Source: Oscillospiraceae bacterium
GTDB lineage: Bacteria; Bacillota; Clostridia; Oscillospirales; Acutalibacteraceae
Assembly (NCBI GenBank): GCA_009783605.1
Contig: WRDE01000079.1
Location: 1 to 8,125, forward strand
Length of the DNA: 8,125 nt
Reading direction: 5' to 3'
Shown one piece after another: positions 1-6,011 of this stretch. The notes beneath the pieces are model-generated. The model saw nothing but the letters and a program-made list of their open reading frames with translations. It made no database searches and had not been told where the DNA came from. Numbering within the stretch: position 1 is the first letter of the stretch; the number at the start of each line of letters is the position of its first letter. The position numbers and the translations under genes are program-made.

Positions 1-597
1 GCCCAGCCGGTTGTTGCCGGCGGTGGCCAGCACCTCCTGCACCCCGTCCCCCATCTCGATGATCGACACGTCGAAGGTGCCGCCGCCGAGGTCATACACC
101 ATGATCTTCTGGTCGGCTTCCTTGTCGATGCCGTAGGCCAGCGCGGCCGCGGTCGGCTCATTGATGATCCGCTTGACATCCATGCCGGCGATCTTGCCGG
201 CGTCCTTGGTGGCCTGCCGCTGGGCGTCGGTGAAGTAGGCCGGGACGGTGATGACCGCCTCAACCACCTTGTCGCCCAGATACGCCTCGGCGTCGGCTTT
301 GAGTTTTTGCAAAATCATCGCCGAGATCTCCTGCGGGGTATAGGTTTTGTCATCGATCTTGACCTTGTGGCCGGTACCCATCTCCCGTTTGATCGAACTG
401 ATGGTGCGGTCGGGGTTGGAGACCGCCTGCTGTTTGGCGACCCGGCCGACGATCCGCTCGCCGTCCTTCTTGAACGCCACCACCGACGGCGTGGTCCGCG
501 CGCCCTCGGCGTTGGAGATGACGACCGCCTCGCCACCCTCGATGACGGCGACGCAGGAGTTGGTGGTGCCGAGATCGATTCCGATAATTTTAGCCAT
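1..597 (-). CDS. dnaK: Hsp70 chaperone DnaK, N-terminal part (cut by window edge)
   Basis: ATP-dependent cytosolic chaperone that binds unfolded peptides and cycles with DnaJ and GrpE. The 199 visible codons cover the first part of the nucleotide-binding domain. They show the phosphate-1 loop IIGIDLGTTNSCVAV near the start, ITVPAYFTDAQRQATKDAG, INEPTAAALAYG and the phosphate-2 loop VYDLGGGTFDVS; the last visible residues, VLATAGNNRLG, are also canonical. The 20-odd-residue insertion that Gram-negative DnaK carries before the PPQIS-like segment is absent here (KVKIDDKTYTPQEIS), which points to a Gram-positive host. The ATG at 597 is preceded by GAAAGGAC at a 9-nt spacing; an in-frame ATG at 606 abuts that site and is less likely. 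It is the last visible gene of the hrcA operon, 102 bp after the effector-domain gene. About two thirds of the protein lies outside the window. Confidence 0.98.
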   Translation of the reverse strand, partial: MAKIIGIDLGTTNSCVAVIEGGEAVVISNAEGARTTPSVVAFKKDGERIVGRVAKQQAVSNPDRTISSIKREMGTGHKVKIDDKTYTPQEISAMILQKLKADAEAYLGDKVVEAVITVPAYFTDAQRQATKDAGKIAGMDVKRIINEPTAAALAYGIDKEADQKIMVYDLGGGTFDVSIIEMGDGVQEVLATAGNNRLG

Positions 598-699
598 AAT
601 AATCATGTCCTTTCAAAAATAAAAAATTGTTATAGTGTTATGGAATGCCGGGGCGTCATGCCGCAATGTGCTGTATCTAATGCTTATTATTGGAAGTTT
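598..699 (-). other. Leader between the effector-domain gene and dnaK
   Basis: This 102-bp non-coding stretch holds the dnaK ribosome-binding site and an A/T-rich run just upstream of it. There is no CIRCE copy here and no clear terminator. A TATAAC hexamer occurs on the minus strand, but no -35 element lies at a suitable distance, so no separate dnaK promoter is called. Confidence 0.4.
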
Positions 700-1170
700 C
701 TATTTTACGACAATCGGAACAAAGAGGTCAGTTAGATGATAACCCATTTTTTCTTTGAAAATTTTAGGCGTACAAACATGAGCCATTTTATGCCGCTCAT
801 TTGTTTCTTCAAAACATCCACTGTCTTTTATCCATTGGGAAATTATATTTTTCACGTTGTCCATATCCTCTTTGTTCCCGTCTTTAGCTGTGCTAACGGC
901 ATAAAGCCCGCCGGGGAAATCAACAACTTCATATTTGCCGGTATCGGTAAACCCTCTTGGGATGGCAACAAGCCAGATCATGCAGTTTTTTTCATCATCC
1001 TCATACATAAAATCACGCGGAGTGATATAATCATTCAAATCAATCTTACTCCACCAATTGTCAAATTCGGTTAATTCTTCCATATTTGTAATAGGCCCCG
1101 AACTCACCATTTTCATATTGTGGAAATGAATAACTCTCATGTTTTCCATATTCTCTGACCGCCTGTTCAT
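700..1170 (-). CDS. Stand-alone GyrI-like/AraC-type effector-binding domain protein
   Basis: A soluble protein of 156 residues resembling the C-terminal effector-binding (GyrI-like) domain of AraC-family regulators of Clostridia. Seen in the sequence: an opening strand MRVIHFHNMKM (residues 11-21), the core PRGFTDTGKYEVVDFPGGLYA (about 71-91), where a conserved Gly-Gly-Leu-Tyr precedes a helix, an amphipathic stretch with ISQWIKDSG (110-118), and the closing strand LFVPIVV. No helix-turn-helix is present, so it may bind a small molecule without binding DNA, or be the surviving half of a regulator. An in-frame TAG lies five codons upstream of the first ATG, ruling out a longer form in this frame. 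The ATG at 1149 has a better Shine-Dalgarno (AGGCGG, 9 nt) than that at 1170, so the real protein may be 149 residues. It is AT-rich compared with grpE and dnaK, between which it sits. Ligand unknown. Confidence 0.72.
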   Translation of the reverse strand: MNRRSENMENMRVIHFHNMKMVSSGPITNMEELTEFDNWWSKIDLNDYITPRDFMYEDDEKNCMIWLVAIPRGFTDTGKYEVVDFPGGLYAVSTAKDGNKEDMDNVKNIISQWIKDSGCFEETNERHKMAHVCTPKIFKEKMGYHLTDLFVPIVVK

Positions 1171-1187
1171 AGTATAAATAATCTACC

Positions 1188-1201
1188 TATTGACAGTTAT
1201 A
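1188..1201. repeat. Two-unit heptamer repeat at the grpE/effector junction
   Basis: The plus strand reads TATTGAC followed by AGTTATA in a 7-nt register, in the 44-bp gap between the grpE stop and the effector-domain gene. It resembles the AATTGAC/AGTTGAC array after hrcA. Alone it would not be notable; it is listed because the same kind of unit recurs at other junctions. Confidence 0.35.
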
Positions 1202-1214
1202 TAGAACACCCAGA

Positions 1215-1757
1215 TCAATTCGCCACCTTCACCATCGCCGGTCGGATCACCCGATCCCCAATCCGGTATCCCTTCTGAAATACTTCGGTAACGACGCCGT
1301 GCTCGGTACCCTCCCCCGCGTCCTCCCGCATAACCGCGTTGTGGATCTCGGGGTCAAACGCCTCACCCAGCGCCGGGATCTCTTCCAGCCCCTGCTCCGC
1401 CAGCAGCTTATGCAGCCCCGCCAGCACCATCTCGACCCCGGCCTTATACTCCTCTCCCGGCGGCGCCCCGGCGGCCAGATCAAAGCTGTCCAACGTCGGC
1501 AGCAGCGCCCGGATCAGCTCACACCGGATATACAGCCCCAGCTGCTCCTTCTCCTGCTCGGTCCGCCGCTTATAATTGGCATATTCCGCCAGCATCCGCT
1601 GATAGGCGTCCCCGGCTTCGGCCAAAGATTGTTTAAGCGCCTCCACCTCAGCGGCCAGCGCTGCCGTATCGGCAGCAGCCCTGCTCTTTTTGGTTTTCGG
1701 GGGACTCTCCGCCGCAACCGGATCATCCAGCGGAATATCAATGTCTTTTTTGTCCAT
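1215..1757 (-). CDS. grpE: Nucleotide-exchange factor GrpE
   Basis: Co-chaperone that releases ADP from DnaK so that substrate is let go and ATP rebinds; it acts as a cytosolic dimer. The 180-residue length is normal. Visible: a charged, disordered N-terminus (about 1-30), a long alpha-helical dimerisation stretch with the family motif YANYKRRTEQEKEQ around residues 58-72, LLPTLDSFDLA, and a C-terminal beta domain with EAFDPEIHNAVMRE and the closing GYRIGDRVIRPAMVKV, a GrpE signature. The ATG at 1757 follows ACAGGAC with about 9 nt spacing. It is GC-rich like hrcA and dnaK. In most Firmicutes grpE directly follows hrcA and precedes dnaK; here an accessory gene has entered on each side. Confidence 0.97.
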   Translation of the reverse strand: MDKKDIDIPLDDPVAAESPPKTKKSRAAADTAALAAEVEALKQSLAEAGDAYQRMLAEYANYKRRTEQEKEQLGLYIRCELIRALLPTLDSFDLAAGAPPGEEYKAGVEMVLAGLHKLLAEQGLEEIPALGEAFDPEIHNAVMREDAGEGTEHGVVTEVFQKGYRIGDRVIRPAMVKVAN

Positions 1758-1870
1758 GTTTATCAGTCCTGTCTGTAATATTTAAAACGGCAATTGTTAA
1801 TTGCGGCATTTTCCAAGGGATATATCAAAAATATCTAAAAATGGATAGGTAAATTTTGTATTTTAATTTG
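1758..1870. other. AT-rich gap between the TIR gene and grpE
   Basis: A 113-bp non-coding stretch. It contains the grpE ribosome-binding site and a small perfect inverted repeat, GCAATT-GTT-AATTGC, on positions 1791-1804 of the plus strand up to the flanking C. I see no convincing promoter in the grpE direction and no T-run terminator, so grpE probably depends on read-through from hrcA and the TIR gene. Confidence 0.4.
1792..1805. repeat. Two-unit heptamer repeat upstream of grpE
   Basis: AATTGTT followed by AATTGCG in a 7-nt register; the central part is also a 6-bp inverted repeat. The unit form (AATTGNN) matches that of the other junction repeats in the window. Confidence 0.35.
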
Positions 1871-3091
1871 TCAATTTCGAATAATTTTACCATCAATAAA
1901 AACACCATATGGTTTAACTGTGTAGTTATACCCTCCTGATTTATATTTCAAATTGCCGTAATCGTCAAAAGTACCATTAAGTGTTTCTTTTGCTCCATCG
2001 TGTAGATTAATTATTGAAAACTCTATTGATCTGTTTTCAAGCGCATAAGTTCCCATGTGAACAAGTCCTTTTCCTGCATTGCTTATATCTGGATAACCGC
2101 CTTGTTGCTCATTTGTCCAATTTATTATGCCTTCAATTGCTTCACTTGAAATTTCTGTTGTTGCTGATTGCTGTCCTGTAGGTTGAACAACAATTCCAGT
2201 AGAATAAAAAAGGAAAACAGTATACCCTTTAAGTACAATGTCAACATCACCAACATATACCACACACTCATCTTTTTCCTTCACTTGCGAAAGTAACTGT
2301 AAAAATGATTTGTCACCTTCGACATTGGATTGACTGCTTCCAACAGGTTGCTTCGCAGTGGTATCTTGTTTGTTATTTTCGGTAGAGCTTGCTACGGGCG
2401 ACAGTCCACTACTCTCGCTTCCCTGTGAAGTCAAACCGGAACTGACATCCTCGCCGTTCGCTAAACTCACCGGAACATCCGCCCCATCATTATTCCTCCA
2501 AATCGCCATCCCGCCGAAAACCGCCCCCACAACCACCACCAGCGCAACTGCGGCGGCAAGAATACCCTTTGTCTTTTTGGTGAAGGTTTTTTTGGCTTTT
2601 GGCTGTTTTGGCTTTTTAATGGCAGGGCCTTGAGGCTGACTTTCCAAAAACTTGTTGCATAGCCGGTTGATCATATCGTCCAAATATTCGATATCATTGT
2701 TGCGGAGTCCGTTTTGAAGCGGCAATTCCTCCATATCTTCCGGGAGATCTTCGGGGTTCTTCGGCCATTCAAAGCCGTGGAGCATAACGGGAACGATGTT
2801 TTTTTCATGCTGAAAGGCATGCGCGATCTCGTTGCGCACCCAATCGCCTTCATTTTTGCAGCGTTCAAGGCTGTTCGGAGAGAGCACAACGATAAAATCG
2901 GTGCAGCCTTCGATGACAGTAAGCAGCTTTTTATTGAATTTCCCATTGGTTAAGCTCTCAATGTCAAGAAAAACGCGATACCCCTTTGCTGTAAGCCTGT
3001 CGTGCAAAATAATCGCCATCATTTCGCCGCCTTCCCGCCGGTAGGACAGGAACACATCGTACTTGTCTGAATAATTGACTTGATTCGCCAC
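1871..3091 (-). CDS. TIR-domain protein with one membrane span and an extracytoplasmic C-terminal domain
   Basis: A 406-residue protein. Residues 9-150 form a TIR domain: YDVFLSYRREGG (11-22) is the first strand and BB-loop start, GYRVFLDIESL (37-47) the second strand, DFIVVLSPNSL (65-75) the next. W84-V-R-N-E88 gives a WxxxE arrangement, with E88 the likely catalytic glutamate of NAD-cleaving TIR domains. A lysine-rich segment (159-175) precedes a hydrophobic span (about 176-198); by the positive-inside rule the TIR domain is cytosolic. Next come a Ser/Thr/Gln-rich linker (about 203-260) and an unrecognised, probably beta-rich domain (about 261-406) outside the membrane. The start is GTG, backed by AGGAGGGG 7 nt upstream. 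The gene lies between hrcA and grpE and has its own candidate promoter. It is much more AT-rich than its neighbours, most clearly in the C-terminal half, suggesting later acquisition. NAD cleavage, a sensor role and an anti-phage role are possible but unproven; the outer domain's ligand is unknown. Confidence 0.87.
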   Translation of the reverse strand: MANQVNYSDKYDVFLSYRREGGEMMAIILHDRLTAKGYRVFLDIESLTNGKFNKKLLTVIEGCTDFIVVLSPNSLERCKNEGDWVRNEIAHAFQHEKNIVPVMLHGFEWPKNPEDLPEDMEELPLQNGLRNNDIEYLDDMINRLCNKFLESQPQGPAIKKPKQPKAKKTFTKKTKGILAAAVALVVVVGAVFGGMAIWRNNDGADVPVSLANGEDVSSGLTSQGSESSGLSPVASSTENNKQDTTAKQPVGSSQSNVEGDKSFLQLLSQVKEKDECVVYVGDVDIVLKGYTVFLFYSTGIVVQPTGQQSATTEISSEAIEGIINWTNEQQGGYPDISNAGKGLVHMGTYALENRSIEFSIINLHDGAKETLNGTFDDYGNLKYKSGGYNYTVKPYGVFIDGKIIRN

Positions 3092-3098
3092 AATAAAA

Positions 3099-3106
3099 CC
3101 CCTCCT
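3099..3106 (-). promoter_or_regulatory. Strong Shine-Dalgarno deciding the GTG start of the TIR gene
   Basis: The minus strand reads AGGAGGGG, 7 nt ahead of the GTG at 3091. No ATG near the start competes with it, and the TIR fold begins about ten residues later, so GTG is taken as the true start. Confidence 0.8.
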
Positions 3107-3111
3107 GTTTT

Positions 3112-3140
3112 TTTATATCACCCTAACTGTCAACTGTCAA
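3112..3140 (-). promoter_or_regulatory. Candidate sigma-A promoter of the TIR gene
   Basis: On the minus strand TTGACA (3135-3140) and TATAAA (3112-3117) are separated by exactly 17 nt. The -35 hexamer begins directly after the hrcA TAA stop and lies in a heptamer repeat. A transcript from here would have a short leader bearing the AGGAGGGG site. It would let the TIR gene, and perhaps grpE and dnaK, be expressed independently of HrcA control. Confidence 0.6.
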
Positions 3141-3142
3141 TT
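3122..3142 (-). repeat. Three-unit heptamer array after hrcA
   Basis: Read on the minus strand the units are AATTGAC, AGTTGAC and AGTTAGG, in perfect 7-nt register. The array overlaps the hrcA stop codon and supplies the -35 hexamer of the TIR promoter. Confidence 0.6.
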
Positions 3143-4172
3143 AGTCCAGCCATTCCCCCAGTAATTTCCCCAGCGCCCGGGCGAAATATTCCAATTGGGG
3201 GATGGCGGCGGCGTAGTCCATCCGCAGCGGGCCGATGATCCCGAGGGATCCGGTTCCCGGGCCGGCCAGATACTTGGTCATGATGATGGAGGAACCGTTC
3301 AGCTCCGGCTGGCTGCTCTCGCCGCCGAGCACCACCTGCGGGCCGTTGATCTGCTGCCGGCCGATGAGACCGGCCAGCAGCCGGCGCTGGGACAACAGAT
3401 TCAACAGCGCCCGGGCGGTTTCCCATTCATAAGCCGGGTGCTGGAGCAGTTTGAATTGGCCGGCCAGCAGCACCTCCGCCTCGGCGGCTTCGGCGGCCAG
3501 CTCTAACAGCGCCGACAACAGCGGCAGACAGCGCAGCCCGCCCAGCGCGGCGGCCATTCCCTGAAGCCGCGGCAAGGTGAGCGACGCGAGGGTTTCGCCG
3601 GTAAAGGTTTCGGACAGGGTGCGCGCGATTTGGGATAATTCTTCGGCGGACACCGGCGGATCGATCCGGCAGACCCGGCTGCGGATGGCGCCGGAGCTGG
3701 TCATCATAATCAATGCCACCGCGTGTTCGCTCGACCGCATCAGCTCTAACCGCCGGACCGTCGCCCCCTGTGAGGAAGGCGCGGTGGTGACGGCGGCGCA
3801 GCCGGTGGCTTCCGACAGCGCCTGGGCGGCCTGTTCCATCAGCTTATCCGGGCTGGTGGCCGCCTGATTCAGCATACTGTCCACCGCCCGGCGGTATTCC
3901 TCCGGCAGCGGCTGATGCTTCATCCATTTATCGATATACAGCCGGAACGCGGCAGCGGTCGGCACCCGCCCGGCCGAGGTATGGGGCTGATCTAAGTAGC
4001 CCATCCCCGCCAGATCGGCCATTTCGTTGCGTATCGTGGCCGAAGAGAGGTTGTTGCCGAACAGATCGGCCAGCATTTTGGACCCCACCGGCTCGCCGGT
4101 GCGGATATACGCCTCAACAATACCGCAGAGCAGCTTTTGCTTGCGCTCGTTGAGGGATTTTTCAGCGTCCAT
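3141..4172 (-). CDS. hrcA: Heat-inducible transcription repressor HrcA
   Basis: Repressor of class I heat-shock genes; it binds the CIRCE inverted repeat and is released on heat stress, with GroE needed for its activity in known cases. The 343-residue length from the chosen start is typical. The N-terminal winged helix contains KLLCGIVEAYIRTGEPVGSK, LSSATIRNEMADL and the family hallmark LDQPHTSAGRVPT at about residues 60-72; the C-terminus has GPLRMDYAAAIPQLEYFA, also typical. The open frame extends upstream to 4208, but the ATG at 4172 has AAGGGGGG 8 nt before it and matches the usual HrcA N-terminus. It is the first gene of the operon and autoregulated through the CIRCE just upstream. Strongly GC-rich. 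Confidence 0.97.
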   Translation of the reverse strand: MDAEKSLNERKQKLLCGIVEAYIRTGEPVGSKMLADLFGNNLSSATIRNEMADLAGMGYLDQPHTSAGRVPTAAAFRLYIDKWMKHQPLPEEYRRAVDSMLNQAATSPDKLMEQAAQALSEATGCAAVTTAPSSQGATVRRLELMRSSEHAVALIMMTSSGAIRSRVCRIDPPVSAEELSQIARTLSETFTGETLASLTLPRLQGMAAALGGLRCLPLLSALLELAAEAAEAEVLLAGQFKLLQHPAYEWETARALLNLLSQRRLLAGLIGRQQINGPQVVLGGESSQPELNGSSIIMTKYLAGPGTGSLGIIGPLRMDYAAAIPQLEYFARALGKLLGEWLD

Positions 4173-4180
4173 GCGGGCAA

Positions 4181-4188
4181 CCCCCCTT
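4181..4188 (-). promoter_or_regulatory. Shine-Dalgarno deciding the hrcA start
   Basis: AAGGGGGG on the minus strand lies 8 nt before the ATG at 4172, which favours that start over the upstream in-frame start at 4208. Confidence 0.7.
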
Positions 4189-4224
4189 CGACAGTGGTCA
4201 GTAACCATAGTATCACTGCTAACT

Positions 4225-4251
4225 CTGGCACTCGAACACGCGGAGTGCTAA
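4225..4251 (-). promoter_or_regulatory. CIRCE operator (HrcA binding site)
   Basis: Inverted repeat with a 9-nt spacer. On the plus strand the arms are CTGGCACTC (4225-4233) and GAGTGCTAA (4243-4251). The consensus is TTAGCACTC-N9-GAGTGCTAA, so one arm is perfect and the other differs at two outer bases. It lies just downstream of the -10 element, around the expected transcription start, where HrcA would block initiation and the element would also sit in the mRNA leader. Confidence 0.95.
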
Positions 4252-4262
4252 AAAGCCCCTAT

Positions 4263-4291
4263 AATTTACCATCCGAATGCGGCGTTGTCAA
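4263..4291 (-). promoter_or_regulatory. Sigma-A promoter of the hrcA operon
   Basis: On the minus strand a perfect TTGACA (4286-4291) is followed after 17 nt by TAAATT (4263-4268), inside the AT-rich TAAATTATA. Transcription would start close to the CIRCE element 11 bp further on, giving the usual HrcA-CIRCE arrangement. Confidence 0.8.
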
Positions 4292-4425
4292 TAGGGAAGA
4301 TGTAAAAGAATTGTGAATAGGGTTAGAAGTTCAGAGTTATGAGACGGCTGGAAGCAGATTATTATAAACACACATACCCACTATATTTTCACCATACAAT
4401 CGGGGAAAAGCAAGGATTATCAATG
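4292..4425. other. Non-coding spacer upstream of the hrcA promoter
   Basis: A 134-bp AT-rich stretch between the hrcA promoter and the terminator of the protease cassette. I see no gene, repeat or recognisable regulatory site in it. Confidence 0.4.
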
Positions 4426-4462
4426 AAAACGCTCACCCCGCATGTAAGGGTGAGCGTTTTTT
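4426..4462 (-). terminator. Hairpin terminator of the metalloprotease cassette
   Basis: A perfect 13-bp stem, AAAACGCTCACCC (4426-4438) with GGGTGAGCGTTTT (4448-4460), around a 9-nt loop. It begins 12 bp after the stop of the anchored-protein gene on the minus strand. The T tract is four Ts in that direction and six on the plus strand, so it could work both ways. It separates the cassette from the hrcA promoter. Confidence 0.88.
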
Positions 4463-4473
4463 AATGAAAAAGT

Positions 4474-5223
4474 TTATTCGCCCCGAATCTCCCGTATCAA
4501 ATCCCCCGGCTTCCTCCCGTCAAAGGTTGGGGAAAAACCAAGATCCGCATAAGCGTACAATACATCTCCCTGCCGGATCTCAAATATGCCCATTTCTCCA
4601 AGTGTCGCCTGGTATAAAATTTTATCATGTCCAAAATAAGACTCGAAATCTTTTGCCTTATCCGCTCGATTTTCCGCTACATTCTTCCTGTCTTTTTCCG
4701 CATAATTCTTAATGTCCCAAGTGGGGTCGTTCAAAAACGCCTCCCACTCTTTGTCATAATCCCTTTCGGTTAAAAACAATACGTATTTTGTATCGGGTTT
4801 CAGTTTGGTTTCATAATCGTCGCTTCCATACTTCCCCAGTTGGGTAAGCACGATCGTCTCTCCCGCCGGTTTTCCCTGGATGACCTCGCTTACCTTCAAT
4901 TCATACCTGGTAGAATGGAATTGTACGCCCATTCTTTCATTGTCATAGGACAGATAAACCTGGGGCTTTTTGCTGAAGCTGGCGATAACGATACAATCGC
5001 TGAGTTCAACCATTTCTTTTACGTTATCAAAGACAAACGAATTCATAGAAAAGCCGGCAGTATCCCTTGAGCCGACAAATTTTGGCTTGCCGACCCAATT
5101 GACATCGATGGTACCGGCGTTTTGATTAAAAACCAAGAAACCAAGAACCGAAACCGCAGCGCAAATGACCGTCACCACAAAAATAATTGTTTTTTTACGG
5201 CTGATTGGAAATGCTTTTTTCAT
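4474..5223 (-). CDS. Membrane-anchored extracytoplasmic protein of unknown function
   Basis: A 249-residue protein I do not assign to a family. A basic N-terminus (MKKAFPISRKK) leads into one hydrophobic span (about residues 12-32) with no signal-peptidase or lipobox site, so it is probably a signal anchor with the rest outside the cell. The body has two beta-rich blocks: SDCIVIASF (75-83) and YELKVSEVIQGKPAGETIVL (107-126), then LKPDTKYVLFLTE (141-153). This order, a strand, a V-x-V-x-G strand, then a G/D-x-x-Y-hydrophobic strand, recalls OB-like or NTR/TIMP-like barrels, but only as a loose pattern. A charged helical region (about 154-215) follows. The frame is open to 5286, but the ATG at 5223 has AAAGGAG 9 nt upstream. 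It lies 67 bp after the metalloprotease, shares its terminator and is probably co-transcribed; AT-rich like its partner. Confidence 0.75.
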   Translation of the reverse strand: MKKAFPISRKKTIIFVVTVICAAVSVLGFLVFNQNAGTIDVNWVGKPKFVGSRDTAGFSMNSFVFDNVKEMVELSDCIVIASFSKKPQVYLSYDNERMGVQFHSTRYELKVSEVIQGKPAGETIVLTQLGKYGSDDYETKLKPDTKYVLFLTERDYDKEWEAFLNDPTWDIKNYAEKDRKNVAENRADKAKDFESYFGHDKILYQATLGEMGIFEIRQGDVLYAYADLGFSPTFDGRKPGDLIREIRGE

Positions 5224-5290
5224 AGGTAAAAGCTCCTTTATTAAAGTTTGTAATAAGCCTGCGAAATTGGTATGATGGTCACGCAATTTG

Positions 5291-5962
5291 TCAACTCCAC
5301 AATTTCAACTGATATTTGGTGGTCATATCTGACACATCATGAGTGCGGGGTTTCCAATAATCGGCCCATCCAAAGGTGGAGCCCCGGCCTTGTTTCATAA
5401 TTGACAGGGTACCGTCATTCGCTTCAGTAAATCCCAACGCATGACCGATCTCATGGGCATAATTGTGTCTGAGGTCATTGTCGCTATACCCCAGATTGAG
5501 TAAAAGTACCCGGTTCGCATAGATCGCCGTTTGACTGATCATTTGAACAGAAGAAGCCGTTTTCGGGGTTCCCCACCCGCTTTTATACGTGTAAATAGTG
5601 CTGGTTATAAGGGGGGCCGATACAGCGACTCCGGGTTTAGTGGGATCAAAAGTGTTAGGCCAATTATCGCTGAAAATGGCTTTCGCGGTGCTTGCGTTCG
5701 GTTCGTTTATTACGGCAGGCTTAATGGCGGCAACGGCGCTAGCCCAATTGTTGATCGATTCCAGAGCACGGGCTTGGAATGTCGTATTCGCCGTGAATTT
5801 TGTAATGTTGTAGGTGAAATTGATGTTGGGCATACTATTGCTGCCGTTTTTCACCAGAAGTTGGAAATAACGTTCCGGGGAGAATTCATGTGCGCTTGCC
5901 GGAAGGGTAAAGCACGACACCATCAAGACCATAACTGCTATAGCTACAAATTTTTTCTTCAT
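5291..5962 (-). CDS. Secreted matrixin-like zinc metalloprotease
   Basis: A 223-residue exported zincin. A signal peptide covers residues 1-24 (MKKKFVAIAVMVLMVSCFTL, then PASA) with an Ala-x-Ala cleavage site before H25. The active site is NYAHEIGHALGF: H170 and H174 as zinc ligands, E171 as the general base, G177 at the turn. A Met-turn SIM (187-189) lies 13 residues after H174, as in metzincins. The third ligand position of HExxHxxGxxH/D is here Glu180, which is unusual. The C-terminal PRTHDVSDMTTKYQ recalls the HDxxDi..lY end of secreted matrixins. The frame is open to 6040, but the promoter at 6012-6040 and AAAGGAT 8 nt before 5962 fix this start. Its substrate is unknown; an extracellular protein is likely. 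It is followed by an anchored partner gene. Confidence 0.88.
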   Translation of the reverse strand: MKKKFVAIAVMVLMVSCFTLPASAHEFSPERYFQLLVKNGSNSMPNINFTYNITKFTANTTFQARALESINNWASAVAAIKPAVINEPNASTAKAIFSDNWPNTFDPTKPGVAVSAPLITSTIYTYKSGWGTPKTASSVQMISQTAIYANRVLLLNLGYSDNDLRHNYAHEIGHALGFTEANDGTLSIMKQGRGSTFGWADYWKPRTHDVSDMTTKYQLKLWS

Positions 5963-6011
5963 ATTTACGAATCCTTTCTGTTTTTGTAAATTATTCCAGC
6001 CGGATGTTTTT

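Noticed and set aside
598..699. Separate promoter or second CIRCE ahead of dnaK
   Set aside because: No inverted GAGTGCTAA arms are present, and the TATAAC hexamer has no -35 at 16-19 nt.
307..735. Open frame on the plus strand opposite the dnaK start
   Set aside because: It runs through dnaK, its leader and the end of the effector gene in antisense; the dnaK reading is unambiguous.
1299..1778. Open frame of 159 codons on the plus strand opposite grpE
   Set aside because: Antisense to a well-supported GrpE, Leu/Arg/Gln-rich low-information translation and no ribosome-binding site.
3130..3426. Overlapping minus-strand open frame within the end of hrcA
   Set aside because: It is another frame of hrcA, Arg/Pro/Gly-rich, as expected from shifted reading of GC-rich codons.
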